A stretch of 64,000 nucleotides of DNA, from the NCBI RefSeq assembly GCF_040802235.1, contig NC_133170.1, forward strand, positions 50,787,501 through 50,851,500, given 5' to 3'. The stretch is from Manis javanica. Taxonomy: Eukaryota; Chordata; Mammalia; Pholidota; Manidae. Below are positions 12,141 to 25,400 of this stretch, in pieces. How positions within the stretch are numbered: the first letter of the stretch is position 1; the number at the start of each line of letters is the position of its first letter. Under the pieces are notes generated by a model, which saw only the letters and a program-made list of their open reading frames with translations, ran no database searches and was not told where the DNA came from. The translations under genes were made by a program, and so were the position numbers.

Positions 12141-12913
12141 TTGATTTATTATTAGCCTATCACCCACAAAAGTCTTCTCATGCTGCCTAGGATTCCTGCT
12201 GCCCACCTCTCCCCACACTCTCTCCCAAACCCCATGCAATCAGTGATCTTCTTTCTGTTACCATAGATTAGTTTGTACTTTCTAGAATTTTATATAAATG
12301 GAATCATGTAGTACATACTCTTATTTGTCTGTATTCTTTCATTAAGCATAATTATTTTGAGATTTATTCATGTTGCCATTTGTATCACAGTTCATTTTAA
12401 GGACCAAGTTGTATTTCATTGCATTGCTCCACCTTGACTTGTTTATCCAGTCAGAGGGTGATGGACATTTGGGTTACTTTCACTTTTGGATTTTTACAAA
12501 TGTAATGGCTATGCATATTTTTATAGGGGTTTTTATGGGCATATATTTGCATGTCTTTTTGGTATCACCTAGGAATAGAATGTCCAAGTCATATGGTAGG
12601 TATATATTTACCATTTTCTGAAATTGCTTAACTGTTTTCCAAAGTGGTTGGAGCTTTTTACGTTCAACCAGCAGTGTATGAGCTCCAGTTCCTTCATATC
12701 CTTGCCAAACATAGTATCATCCTCCTGTTTAATTTTAGATGTTCTAATAAGCATGGAGTAGTATCTCTTGTATATCTCTCATTGGTTTTAATTTCCATTT
12801 ACTTAATGATTAATGATGTTGAGCATCTTTTCATGTGCTTATGTGCCATCTATATATTTTCTTTGGTGAAATGTCTCCTTAAACCTTTTGCCCATATTTT
12901 ATTGAGTTACTTG

Positions 12914-12928
12914 TTTTCTTGCTTTTTA
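12914..12928. repeat. Left target-site duplication of L1 copy A
   Basis: 15 bp (TTTTCTTGCTTTTTA) repeated with one mismatch at 25386-25400. Confidence 0.8.
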
Positions 12929-13282
12929 TTTATTTATTTTTATTTTATTAAGGTATTATTGATATACACTCTTATTAAGGTTTCACATGAAAAAACAATG
13001 TGGTTACTACATTCACCCCTGTTATCATGTCCCCCCCCATACCCCATTGTAGTAGCTGCCCATCAGTGTAGTAAGATGCCACAGAGTCACTATCTGCCTT
13101 CTCTGTGCTACACTGTCTTCCCCCTGATCCCCCACACTATGGTGCCAATCATAATACCCCTGAATCCCCTTCTCCCTCCCTCCCCACCTGCCCTCCCACA
13201 CCCCTCCCCTTTGGTAACCACTAGTCATTTCTTGGAGTTTGTGAGTCTGTTCCCATTTTGTTCCTTCAGTTTTGCTTCGTTG

Positions 13283-14984
13283 TTATATTCCATGAATGAG
13301 GGAAATCATTAGGTATTTGTCTTTCTCTGCCTGGCTTATTTCACTGAGCATAATATTCTCCAGCTCCATCAATGTTGGTGCAAATTGTAGAATTTGTTTC
13401 TTTCTTATGGTTGAGTAGTATTCCATTGTGTATAAGTACCACATCTTCTTTGTCCATTCATCTACTGATGGATACTTAGGTTGCTTCCATATCTTAGCTA
13501 TTGTAAATAGTGCTGTAATATAAATAGGGGTGCATATGACTTTTTGAATCTGAGAAATTATATTCTTTGGGTAAATTTCTAAGAGTGGAGTTCCTGGGTC
13601 AAATGGTATTTCTATTTTTATTTTTTTGAAGAATCTCCATATTGCTTTCCACAATGGTTGAATTAGCTTACATTCCCACCAGCAGCATAGGAGGGTTCCC
13701 CTTTCTCCACATCCTCGCCAGCATTTGTTGTTCTGTCTTTTTAATACTGGCCATCCTAATTGGTATGAGGTAATACCTCATTGTGGTTTTAATTTGCATT
13801 TCCCTGACAATTAGTGATGTGGAGTATCTTTTTATGTGCCTGTTGGCCATCTGAATTTCTTCTTTGGAGAATTGTCTGTTCATATCCTCTGCCCAATTTT
13901 TAATCAGGTTATTTCCTTTTTGGATGTTGAGGTGTGTGAGTTATTTATATATTTTGGAAGTTAACCCCTTATCAGATATGTTGTTTACAAATATGTTCTC
14001 CCATACTGTAGGATGCCTTTTTGTTCTGTTGATGGTGTCCTTTGCTGTACAGAAGCTTTGAAGTTTGATGTAGTCCCATGTGCTGATTTTTGCTTTTGTT
14101 TCCCTTGTTGAGGAGATGCATTCATAAAAAAGTTGCTCATGTTTATATTCAGGAGATTTTTGTCTATGTTATCTTCTAAGAGTTTTATGCTTTCATTACT
14201 TGCATTCAGGTCTTTGATCCATTTCAAGTTTACTTTTGTGTATGGAGTTAGACAATAATCCAGTTTCATTCTCTTGCATGTAGCTGTCCAGTTTTGCCAA
14301 CACCATTTGTTGAAGAGGCTGTCATTTCCCCATTGTATGTCCATGGCTCCTTTATTGTATATTAATTGATCATATATACTTGGGTTTATATCTGGACCCT
14401 CTATCCTGTTCCATTGATCTATGGGTCTGTTCTTGTGCCAGTACCAAATTGTCTTGATACTGTGGCTTTGTAGTAGAGCTTGAAGTTAGGGAACATGATC
14501 CCCCCAGCTTTATTCTTCCTTCTCAGGATTGCTTTGGCTATTTGGGGTCTTTTGTGGTTCCATATGAATTTTAGAATTGTTTTCTCTAGTTCACTGAAGA
14601 ATGCTTTCAGTATTTTGATAGGGATTGCATTGAATCTGTAGATTGCTTTAGGCAGGATGGCCATTTTGACAATATTAGTTCTTTCTATCCATGAGCACAG
14701 GATGTATTTTCATTTATTGATATCTTCTTCAATTTCTCTCATGAGTGTCTTGTAGTTTTCAGTGTATAGATCTTTCACTTCCTTCATTAGGTTTATTCCT
14801 AGGTATTTTATTCTTTTTGGCACAATTGTGAGTGGAATAGTTTTCCTGATTTCTCTTTCTTTTAGTTCATCATTAGCGTATAGGAATGCCACAGATTTCT
14901 GTGTATTAGTTTTGTATCCTGCAACTTTGGTGAATTCAGATATTAGATCTAGTAGTTTTGAGTGAATTCTATAGGGGTTTTTTT
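13283..14984 (-). pseudogene. L1 copy A ORF2, C-terminal part, broken
   Basis: Minus-strand fragments read as L1 ORF2 C-terminus: [20 protein letters not shown] (14419-14664), [20 protein letters not shown] (13985-14344), the cysteine-region block [14 protein letters not shown] (13668-13883) and SVDEWTKKMWYLYTMEYYS (13283-13654). The frames are separated by stops and shifts; the standard cysteine residues near MWRKGNPP are altered. Not functional. Confidence 0.8.
14968..14984. repeat. Left target-site duplication of L1 copy B
   Basis: TCTATAGGGG plus a T run, matched at 21212-21227 (TCTACAGGG plus a T run). The uninterrupted sequence of copy A resumes across the two. Confidence 0.75.
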
Positions 14985-15287
14985 GTATCATTAATCTACA
15001 ATTACATGAAGAACATTATGTTTACTAGACACCCCCATCACCAAGTCCCCCCACATACTCCATTACAGTCTCTGTCCATCAGCTTAGTAAGATGCTATAG
15101 AGTCACTACTTGTCTTCTCTGTGTTGTACAGCTCTCCCCATGCCGTCCCCTCATTATGCATGCTAATCATAATGCCCCCTTTCCACCACCTTATCCCTTC
15201 CTTCCCACCCATCCTCTCCAGTCCCTTTCTCTTTGGTAACTGTTAGTCCATTCTTGGGTTCTGTGAGTCTGCTGCTGCTTTGCTTCT

Positions 15288-18200
15288 TCAATTTTTTCTT
15301 TGTTCTAATACTCCACAGATGAGTGAAATCATTTGATACTTGTCTTTCTCTGCCTGGCTTATTTCACTGAGCATAATACCCTTTAGCTCCATCCATGTTG
15401 TTGCAAATGGTAGAATTTGTTTTCTTCTTATAGCTGAATAATATTCCATTGTGTCTATATAACACATCTTCTTTATCCAGGCACTTAGTTGCTTCCATTT
15501 CTTGGCTATTGTAAATAGTGCTGTGATAAATATATGGGGGCATATGTCTTTGGCAAGCTGGGCTGCTGCATTCTTAGGGTACATTCCTAGAAGTAGAATT
15601 CCTGGGTCAGGTGGTATTTCTATTTTGAGCTTTTTGAGGAACCTCTATACTGCTTTCCACAATGGTTGAACTAATTTACATTCCCACCAGCAGTGTAGGA
15701 GGGCTCCCCTTCCTCCACAACCTTGCCAACATTTGTTGTTGTTTGTCTTTTGGATGGTGGCGATCCTTACTGGTGTGAGGTGATATCTTATTGTGGTTTT
15801 AATTTGCATTTCTCTGATGATTAGTGATGTGGAGCATCTTTTCATGTATCTGTTGGCCATCTGAATTTCTTCTTTAGACAACTGTCTGTTCAGCTCCTCT
15901 GTCCATTTTTTAATTGGATTATTTGCTTTTTGTTTGTTGGGGTGTGTGAGCTCTTTATATATTTTGAATACTAACCCTTTATCGGATCTGTCATTTATGA
16001 ATATATTCTACCATATTGTGGGATTCCTTTTTGTTCTATTGGTGGTGTCCTTTGCTGTACAGAAGATTTTCAGCTTGATATAGCCCCACTTGTTCATTTT
16101 TGCTTTTGTTTCCCTTGCCCAGGAAGATATGTTCATGAAGAAGTTGTTCATGTTTATGTCCAAGAGATTTTTGCCTATGTTTTTTTCTAGGAGTTTTATG
16201 GTTTCATGACTTACATTCAGGTCTTTTATCCATTTCAAATTTACTTTTGCGTATGGGGTTAGACAATGATCCACTTTCATTCTCTTACATGTAGCTGTCC
16301 AGTTTAGCCAGCACCAGCTGTTGAAGAGGCTGTCATTTCCCCATTGTATGTCCATGGCTCCTTTATCATATATTAATTTGAATTAATTAATTCAAAAAAT
16401 ATCATATGTTTGAATTAATATCTGGACTCTCTATCATGTTCCACTGGTCTATGGGTCTGTTCTTGTGCCAGTACCAAATTGTCTTGATTACTGTGGCTTT
16501 GTGTAGAGCTTGAAGTTGGGAAGTGTAATCCCTCCTGCTTTATTCTCCCTTCTTAGGATTGCTTTGGCTATTCGGGGTCTTTGGTGGTTCCATATGAATT
16601 TTGAAACTATTTATTCCAGTTTGTTGAAGAATGCTGTTGGTATTTTGATAGGGATTGCATTGAATCTGTAGATTGCTTTAGGCAGGCTGGCAATTTTGAC
16701 AATATTAATTCTTCCTAGCCAAGAGCATCGGATGAATTTCCATTTGTTAGTGACCTCTTTAATTTCTCTTAAGAGTGTCTTGTAGTTTTCAGGGTACAGG
16801 TCTTTCACTTCCTTGGTTAAGTTTATTCCTAGGTATTTTATTCTTTTTGGTGCAATTGTGAATGGAATTTTTTTCCTGATTTCTCTTTCCACTAGTTCAT
16901 TGTTAGTGTATAGGGAAGCAACAGCTTTCTGTGTATTAATTTTGTGTCCTGCAACTTTGCTGAATTCAGATATTTATTCTAGTAGTTTTGGAGTGGAGTC
17001 TTTAGGGTTTTTTATGTGCAATATCATGACAGTTTGACTTCTTTACCAATCTGGATGCCTTGTATTTCTTTGTTTAGTCTGATTGCCATGGCAAGGACTT
17101 CCAGTACTATGCTGAATAACTGTGGGGAGAGTGCGCATTCCTGTCTTGCTCCCAATCTTAGAAGAAAGACTTTCAGCTACTCGCTGTTAAGTATGGTGTT
17201 GGCTGTGGGTTTGTCATATATGGCCTTTATTATGTTGAGGTACTTGCCCTCTATATCCATTTTGCTGAGAGTTTTTGTCATGAATGGATTTCGAATTTTG
17301 TCAAATGCTTTTTTGGCATCTATGGAGATGATCATGTGGTTTTTGTTATTCTTTCTGTTGATGTGGTGGATGATGTTGATGGATTTTCGAATGTTGTACC
17401 ATCCTTGCATCCCTGGGATGAATCCCACTTGGTCATGGTGTATGATCTTCTCGACGTATTTTTGAATTTGGTTTGCCAATATTTTGTTGAGTATTTTTGC
17501 ATCTGTGTTCATCAGGGATATTGGTCTGTAATTTTCTTTTTTGGTGGCATCTTTGCCTGGTTTTGGTATTAGAGTGATGCCGGCTTCATAGAATGAGTTT
17601 GGAAGTATTCCCTCCTCTTCTATTTTTTGGAAAACTTTAAGGAGAATGGGTGTTATATCTTCTCTATATGTCTGATAAAATTCAGCAGTAAATCCATCTG
17701 GACCAGGGGTTTTGTTCTTGGGTTGTTTTGCAATTACCAATTCAATTTTGTTGCTGATAATTCGTCTGTTTAGATTTTCTGTTTCTTCCTTAGTCAGTCT
17801 TTGAAGGTTGTATTTTTCTAGGAAGTTGTCCATTTCTTCTAGGGTTTCCAGCTTGTTAGCATATAGATTCTCATAGTATTGTCTAATAGTTCTTTGTATT
17901 TCTGTGGGGTCCGTCGTGATTTTTTTCCTTTCTGTTTCTGATTCTGTTTATATGTGTAGATTCTCTTTTTCTCTTAATAAGTCTAGCTAGGGGCTTATCT
18001 ATTTTGTTTATTTTCTCAAAGAACCAGCTCTTCGTTTCATTGATTTTTTTCTATTGTTTTATTCTTCTCAATTTTATTTATTTCTTCTCTGATTTTTGTC
18101 ATGTCCTTCCTTCTGCTGACTTTGGGCCTCATTTGTTCCTCTTTTTCTAATCTCAATAATTGTGACTTTAGACTTTCATTTGGGATGTTCTTCCTTCTTT

Positions 18201-19100
18201 AAATATGCCTGAATTGCTATATACTTTCCTCTTAGAACTACTTTTGCTGCATCCCAGAGAAGTTGAGGCTTTGTGCTGTTGTTGTCATGTGTCTCCATAT
18301 ATTGCTTGATGTCTATTTTAATTTGGTCATTGATCCATTGATTATTTAGGACCATGTTGTTCAGCCTCCATGTGTTTGTGAGCCTTTTTGTTTTCTTTGT
18401 ACATTTTATTTCTAGTTTTATACCTCTGTGATCTGAGAAGTTGGTTGGTAGAATTTCAATCTTCTTAAATTTACTGAGGCTCCTTTTGTTGCCTAGTGTG
18501 TTGTCTATTCTGGAAAATGTTCCATGTGCACTTGAGAGGAATGTGTATCCTGCTGCTTTTGGGTGTAGAGTTCTGTAGTACAGGTGTCCATCTGTTCTAG
18601 TGTGTTGTTCAGTGCCTCTGTGTCCTTACTTATTTTCTGTCTGGTGGATCTGTCCTTTGGAGTGAGTGGTGTGTTGAAGTCTCCTTAAATGAATGCATTG
18701 CATTCTATTTCCTCCTTTAATTCTGTCAGTATTCTTTTCACATATGTTGGTGCTCCTATATTGGGTGCACATATATATATAATGGTTATATCCCCTTGTT
18801 GGACTGACCTGTTTATCATTATGTAATGTCCTTCTTTATCTCTTGTTACTTTCTTTGTTTTGAAGGTGTTGCAAATACTGCAACACCTGCTTTTTTCTCC
18901 CTATTGTTTGCATGAAATATCTTTTTCCATCCCTTGACTTTTAGTCTGTCCATGTTTTTGGGTTTGAGGTGGGTCTCTTGTAGGCAGCATATAGATGGGT
19001 CTTGCTTTGTTATCCATTCTATTACTCTGTGTATTTTGATTGGTGCATTTAGTCCATTTACATTTACGGTGATTATTGAAAGATATGTACTTATTGCCAT
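15288..19100 (-). pseudogene. L1 copy B ORF2 (endonuclease-RT), broken
   Basis: The ATG at 19100-19098 starts the endonuclease (ITVNVNGLNAPIK, CCLQETHLKPKN). 17177-17833 is a 218-codon RT stretch with [36 protein letters not shown] and [17 protein letters not shown]-terminal blocks lie at 16611-16892, 16008-16355 ([11 protein letters not shown]), 15645-15881 and 15288-15584. Several stops and frameshifts make it non-functional, but pieces are long, so it is younger than copy A. Confidence 0.85.
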
Positions 19101-19339
19101 TGCAGGCTTTAGATTCGTATTTACCAAAGGTTCAAGGTTAGCTTCTTGAGTATCTTACTGCCTAACTTAACTCGCTTATTGAGCTATTATAGACACTCTC
19201 TGGTGATTCCTTATTTCTCTCCTTTCTTATTCCTCCTCCTCCATTCTTTATATGTTGGGTGTTTTATTCTGTGCTCTTTTGTGTTTCCTTTAATTGCTTT
19301 TGTGGGTAGTTGATTTCATTTTTTGCCTTTAATTAGTAT

Positions 19340-20262
19340 TTGGTTGGTCTGCTTTCTTTGCTGTGATTTTATTTTCTCTGGTGACATCTGTTTAGCCTTC
19401 GAGAGCTTCCATCTAGAGCAGTCCCTTTAAAATATCCTGTAGAGGTGGTTTGTGGGAGGCAAATTCCCTCAACTTTTACTTGTCTGGGAATTGTTTAATC
19501 CTTCCTTCATATTTAAATTATAATCATGCTGGATACAGTATTCTTGATTCAAAGCTCTTCTGTATCATTGCATTAAATATATCATGCCATTCTCTTCTGG
19601 CCTATAAGGTTTCTGTTGAGAAGTCTGATGATAGCCTGATGGGTTTTCCTTTGTAGGTGACCTTTTCTCTCTCACTGCCTGCCTTTAATACTCTGTCTTT
19701 GTCTTTGATCTTTGCCATTTTAATTATTATATGTCTTGCTGTTGTCCTTCTTGGGTCCCTTGTGTTGGGAGATCTGTGGGCTTCCATGGTCTGAGAGACT
19801 ATTTCCTCCCCCAGTTTGGGGAAGTTTTCAGCAATTATTTCTTCAAAGACACTTTCTATCCCTTTTTCTCTCTCTTCTTCTTCTGGTACCCCTATAATGC
19901 AAATAGTGTTCCATTTGGATTGGTCACACAGTTCTCTTAATATTCTTTCATTCCTGGAGATCCTTTTATCTCTCTTGGCCTCAGCTTCTCTGTATTCCTG
20001 TTCTCTGGTTTCTATTCCATTAACGGCCTCTTCACCTCATCCAGTCTGCTCTTATGTCCTTCCAGAATTGTTTCATTTCTGAATTCTCCCTCCCAAATTG
20101 ATCCTTTAGCTCTTGCATATTTCTCTGCACATCCATTAGCATGGTTATGACCTTTATTTTGAATTCTTTTTCAGGAAGATTGGTTAAATCTATCTCCCCT
20201 GGTCCTCTCTCAGGGGTTGTCTTGGTGATTCTGGATTGGACCAAATTCTTCTGCCTTTTCAT
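19340..20262 (-). pseudogene. L1 copy B ORF1 remnant
   Basis: ATG at 20262-20260. The N-terminal 76 codons (MKRQKNLVQSR, EIDLTNLPEKEFKIKVITML) end in a premature stop within the coiled-coil. The RNA-binding part reappears at 19602-19787 (RRTTARHIIIKMAKIKDKDRVLKA). The end is approximate. Confidence 0.8.
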
Positions 20263-21211
20263 GGTGATAGAGGTAGTTGTAGGCAGGTGGCATGTGTGTT
20301 AGCTGGGAGAACAAAGTCTTTTCCTGCTTGCTGGACACCTTGCCCTTCTCTGCTGCCTGTGCCAGTTTCCTGCACACCAGGAACAGGCTCCAGGTTAATT
20401 TCCTGTGCTGCAATGGGTGGGGCATCCCAGAGCCCTGCTAGGAGAGGCAGGCCCACCGGGTGTGCTCTCCTGCAAGAACAGCACCCCTTTGCACCTCTGC
20501 CTGCACTGGGCAGCTGCTTGCCGGCGGCAGCCCTGGGTTCTGCCCAGGTGGCTGCACAGCTGGAGGAGGCTCTGGGCAGCTGCTGTGAGCGTGGCCCCTC
20601 CCAGGCTGCTCTGCCGGGGCCGTGTGGGAAGGAGAATAAATGACAGGCTGTTTATCACCGTGACAGGCTTCAGAGCTGTGTTGCCACCCATGGGGTTAGG
20701 GTGCTTGAAGTTCCCCAGGATTTCCAGCTGCTGGGCTGAGTGTGCCAGGACGATTCCATCCAGCTGTGAAGCCCCTGACCCTTTAATAGTTTCAAAAAGC
20801 ACTTGCCTTTCTTTTGTTCTGGAGGAGCCGGCTGTGGGGACCCGCTCCCAGATTTTACTTATCTGTTTCCCTAATATCCAGCATACCATGCAATGTGTGT
20901 CTGTGCTCCCAGTGTGGATTACTAGAGCTGGTTGTTTAGCAGTCCTGGGCTTTCACTCCCTCCCCCCTCTGACTCCTTTCCTCCTGCTGGTGAGTTGGGG
21001 TGGGGGGAGCGCTCGGGTCCTGCTGGGCCGTGGCTTGTATCTTACCCTGTTCATGAAGTGCTGAGTTTTCGCAGGTGTAGATGTAGCCTGGCTATTGTAC
21101 TGTATCCTCTAGTCTCTCTGTTAAGCATAGTTGTATTTTCAAAAAGATATATGGTTTTGGGAGGAGATTTCCGCTGTCCTACTCACACCACCATCTTCCC
21201 CTCTCATCTGC
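20263..21211 (-). promoter_or_regulatory. L1 copy B 5' UTR (internal promoter region)
   Basis: GC-rich roughly 0.95 kb 5' of ORF1, homologous to 34135-34954 of copy D. Autonomous L1s carry an internal promoter here. The ORFs over this stretch are composition artefacts. Confidence 0.7.
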
Positions 21212-21227
21212 TCTACAGGGTTTTTTT
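21212..21227. repeat. Right target-site duplication of L1 copy B
   Basis: Second copy of the 14968-14984 target, with one mismatch and a longer T run. Confidence 0.75.
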
Positions 21228-23370
21228 TTTATGTACAATATCATGTCATCTGCAAACAGGGACAGTTTAATTTATTCTTTACCAATCTGGATGCCTTGTA
21301 TTTCTTTGTGTTGTCTGATAGCCATGGTGAGGACCTCCAGGACTATGTTGAATAAAAGTGAAGAGAGTGGGTATCCTTCTCTTGTTCCCAATCTTATAGG
21401 AAAGGCTTTCAGCTTCTCACTGTTAAGTATGATGTTGGTTGTGGGTTTGTCATATATGGCCTTTATTATGTTGAGGTACTTGCCCTCTATACCCATTTGT
21501 TGATAGTTTTTATCATGAATGAATGTTTAATTTTGTCAAATGCTTTTTCAGCATCTATGGAGATGATCATGTGGTTTTTGTTCTTCTTTCTGTTGATGTG
21601 GTGGATGATGTTGATGGATTTTCAAAAGTTGTACCATCCTCGCATCCCTGCGATGAATCCCACTTGATCATGATAGATGATCCTTTTTGATGTATTTTTT
21701 AATTCAGTTCGATAATATTTTTTGAGTATTTTTGCATCTACGTTCATCAGGGATTTTGGTTGGTAATTTTCTTTTTTTGTGGTGTCTGCCTGATTTTGGT
21801 ATTAGGGTGATGCTGGCCTCATAGAATGAGTTTGGAAGTATTTCTTTGTCTTCTACTTTTTGGAAAACTTTAAGGAGGATAGGTATTAGATCTTCACTAA
21901 ATGTTTGATAAAATTCAGCGGTGAAGCCATCTGGTCCAGGGGTTTTGTTCTTAGGTAGGTTTTTGATTACCAATTCAATTTTGTTGCTAGTAATTGATCT
22001 GTTCAGATTTTTCTGTTTCTTTCTGGATCAGCCTTGGAAGGTTGTATTTTTCTAGAAAGTTATTCATTTCTTTAGGTTATCCAGTTTGTTAGCATATAAT
22101 TTTTCATAGTTTTCTCTAATAATTCTTTGTATTTCTGTGGTGTCTGTAGTGATTTTTTCCTTTCTCATTTCTGAATCTGTTCATGTGTGTAGACTCTCTT
22201 TTTTTCTTGTAAGTCTGGCTAGGGGTTTATCTATTTTGTTTATTTTCTTGAAGAACCAGCTCTTGCTTTCATTGATTCTTTCCATTGTTTTATTCTTCTT
22301 GCATTTATTTATTACTGCTCTAATCTTTATTATGTCCCTCCTTCAACTGATTTTGGGCCTCATTTTTTTCTTCTTCTTCTAGTTTCATTAATACTTAGTT
22401 AAGACTGCTCATATGGGATTGCTCTTCTTTCTTTAGGTAGGCATGTATTGCAATATACTTCTCACTTAGCATTGCCTTTGCTGCATCCCACAGATTTTGC
22501 ATTGTTGAATTATTGTTCTCATTTGTCTCCATATATTGTTTGATCTCTGTTTTTATTTGGTCATTGATTCATTGGTTATTTAGGAGCATGTCATTAAGCC
22601 TCCATGTGTTTGTAGGCTTTTTCTTTAACTTGGTGTAATTTATTTCTAGTTTCATACCTCTGTGGTCTGAGAAGCTGGTTGGTACAATTTCAATCTTTTT
22701 TAATTTACTGAGGCTCTTTTTGTGGCCTAGTATATGATCTGTTCTTGAAAATGTTCCATGTGCAGTTGAGAAGAATGTGTATCCTGTTGCTTTTGGGTGT
22801 AGAGTTCTGTAGATGTCTGTTAGGTTCATCTGTTCTAATGTGTTGTTCAGTGCCTCTGTGTCCTTACTTATTTTCTGTCTTGCTGATCTGTCCTTCAGAG
22901 TGAGTGGAGTGTTGAAGTCTCCTAGAATGAATGCATTGAATTCTATTTCCCCTTTTAATTCTGTTAGTATTTGTTTCATATATACTCCTCAATACTATAT
23001 AATATAATTCACTCAATACTCCTGTATTGAGTCCATAGATATTTATAATGGTTATATCCTCTTGTTGGATTGACCCCTTTATCATTATGTAATGTCCTTC
23101 TTTGTCTCTTGTGACTTTATTTTAAAGTCTATTTGTCTGATACAACTACTGCAACACCTGCTTTTTCTTCATTTTAGTTTCATGAAATATCTTTTCCCAT
23201 CCCTTGACTTTTAGTCTGTGTATGTCTTTGGGTTTAAAGTGAGTATCTTATAGGCAGCATATAGTTGGGTCTTGTTTTTTTATCCATTCAGTGACTCTAT
23301 GTCTTTTGAATGGTGTGTTCAGACCATTTACATTTAGGATGATTATTGATAGGTATATAAATATTGCCAT
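21212..23370 (-). pseudogene. L1 copy A ORF2, N-terminal part (endonuclease and RT), broken
   Basis: The endonuclease fragment at 22569-22979 contains FILGDFNTPL and FSRTDHILGHKKSL, the apurinic-type endonuclease blocks. The RT fragment at 21704-21973 has [16 protein letters not shown], and 21272-21496 has an RT palm piece. Frameshifts and stops separate them. It is cut from its C-terminal half by copy B. Confidence 0.8.
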
Positions 23371-23559
23371 TGCAATAGATTCGTGGTTACCAAAAGTTCA
23401 AGTTTAACTTACTTGCTATCAAAGAGTCTGACTTAACTTGCTCAGTATGCTATTACAAACAGAATCTAAAGGTTCTTTTTTTACCCCTCCTTTTTTTTCC
23501 TTCTCCAATCTTTATATATAGATATCATATTCTGTACTCTTTGTTTATCCTTTTTTATT

Positions 23560-24445
23560 ACCTCTGGTGACAGCTATTTTACCTTAGGAACTCTTCCATC
23601 TATAGCTGTCCCTCCAAAATACACTAAAGAGATGGTTTGTGGGAGCTAAATTCTCTCAGTTTTTGCTTATCTGGAAATTGTTTAATCCCTCCTTCAAACT
23701 TAAATGATAATCTTGCTGTATATAGTATTCTTGGTTTGAGGCCCCTTCTGCTTCATTGCATTAAATATGTCATGCCACTCCCTTCTGGCCTGTAAGATTT
23801 CTGCTGAGAAGTCTGATGATAGCCTGATGTGTTTTCCTTTGCATGTGATCTTATTTCTCTCTCTGAGTGCTTTTAATAGTTTTTCCTTATCCCTGAACTT
23901 TGCCATTTTAATTATTATATGTCCTGGTGTTGTCCTCCTTGGGACTTCTGTGTTGGGAGGTCTGTGCACCTCCATGGCCTGAGAGACTATTTCCCTCCCC
24001 AGATTTGGGAAGTTTTCATGAATTACTTCCTCAATGGCACTTTCTATCAATTTTTCTCTCTCTTCCTCTTCTGGTACCCCTATAATATGAATATTATTCC
24101 GTTTGGATTGGTCACACAGTTCTCAATATTCTTTCATTCCTAGAGATCCTTTTTCCTCTCTGTGTCTCAGCTGCTTTGTTTTCCTCTTCCCTAGTTTCTA
24201 GTTCATTTATTGCCTCTTCCACTGTATCTAATCTGCTTTTAATATCCTTCATTGTTCTCTTCAACTATTGGATCTCCCTCCTAAATTCATTTCTGAGTTC
24301 TTGAATATTTTTCTTTACCTCCATGAGCATGTTTATGGTTTTTATTTTGAAATCTGTTTCAGGAAGATTTATTAATTCAGTCTCACTCAGTCCTTTCTCT
24401 GGTGTTGAGATTTTGCTTTGATCCAGTTTCCTTTGTCAGTTCATA
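23560..24445 (-). pseudogene. L1 copy A ORF1 remnant
   Basis: 23700-24050 encodes the C-terminal RNA-binding part of ORF1p (RRTTPGHIIIKMAKFRDKEKLLKA, SAEILQARREWHDIF). The N-terminal coiled-coil part upstream is broken by stops. Limits are approximate. Confidence 0.75.
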
Positions 24446-25385
24446 TTTGTGTGTGGCACCCTCTAGTGCCCAGAAGCTCTACTCTCTGGAGCTGCTCAGC
24501 CCCTGGAGCAATGCTGGGGGTCGCAGGAGAGTGGTGCTGGTGCTTGGGGTGAGGAAAGAGCTGTTTCCTATTTCCTGGCCATTGTGCCTGTCTTCACTGC
24601 CTGAACCAGTGGGCTGAACACACATTATGCTTTGTGTTTGTAGCTGCCATAGGCAGGGCTTCCCTCTGGCTTGCCTGACTCCATGACAGGGGCTGCTGTT
24701 TTGCAAGCCAGGTGCAGGTTAGCTTGGAGGAAGACACAGAAGGCTACATATCACATTGGGAGCCTTGGAGCTGCACAGCAAGCCCAGTGAATGGAGCACC
24801 TGAAAATTATTTAAGTTCCTAACCTGCTGGGCAGAGTGCACCTGGACAATTTTGTCTACCTGTACTTTCTCCTGAGCAATAAGCTCTGTGCAATCCTTCC
24901 CACTTTTGCAGCCCTCTCACTGTTAGAAATTCTCTCAGACTGCCCACCTAGCTCAGCTGGATGTGAATTCCTGTTTTCCACAAGCAGCTGGAATCTCTGT
25001 CTCTCCAGATATTCTGCCTGTCTTAGCTTTCCAACCCCACTAATCACCAGATCACCATGCAATGTAGGTTTGTGCTCCCAGAGCAGATCTCCAGGGCTAG
25101 GTGTTCAGCAGTCCCAGACCTTCACTCCCTCCCTGCTCTGTTTCTCTTCCTCCCACTGGTGAGCTGGGGTGGGGGAAGGGCTTGGGTCCTGCTGGGTCAC
25201 AGCTTTGGTAAGTTATCCTGTTCCATGAGGTCTGCTCTTTTCTTTAGGTATATGCAGTCTGGTGCAGCCTTCTTTCCTGTTGCTCTTTCAGTATTAGTTG
25301 TATTAATTATATTTTCATATTACATGTGGTTTTAGGAGGAGGTCCCTGTCTCACTTCTCATGGTGCCATCTTTAATCCAATCTCA

Positions 25386-25400
25386 TTTTCCTGCTTTTTA
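25386..25400. repeat. Right target-site duplication of L1 copy A
   Basis: TTTTCCTGCTTTTTA, one mismatch to 12914-12928. Confidence 0.8.

Larger units (their letters stand above)
14985..21211 (-). mobile_element. Full-length L1 copy B inside copy A
   Basis: About 6.2 kb antisense L1 with the B/D-type 3' UTR (ATTAATCTACAATTACATGA). 3' UTR about 14985-15290, ORF2 about 15288-19100, ORF1 about 19340-20262, 5' UTR about 20263-21211 ending in CACCACCATCTTCCCC. Same subfamily as copy D at 34135. It is inserted into ORF2 of copy A, with target duplications at 14968 and 21212. Confidence 0.88.
12929..25385 (-). mobile_element. Full-length L1 copy A, split by copy B
   Basis: Antisense L1 with the 3' UTR that begins TTATTAAGGTAT, then TGATATACACTCTTAT. 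3' part 12929-14984, 5' part 21212-25385; without B it is about 6.2 kb, the full L1 length. 5' UTR about 24445-25385, ORF1 about 23560-24445, ORF2 from the ATG at 23370 to about 13283, interrupted by B near the palm/thumb part. Bracketed by the 15-bp duplications at 12914 and 25386. Many stops and frameshifts. Confidence 0.85.

Noticed and set aside
12644-13312. 222-codon plus-strand ORF
   Set aside because: Runs from old L1 C into the 3' UTR of L1 A in antisense; no recognisable protein.
20236-21064. Overlapping ORFs of 135 and 219 codons
   Set aside because: Lie in the GC-rich 5' UTR of L1 copy B, in antisense; composition artefacts.
24455-24475. CTCF-like core CACCCTCTAGTGC
   Set aside because: Two mismatches to the core and located in the 5' UTR of L1 copy A.
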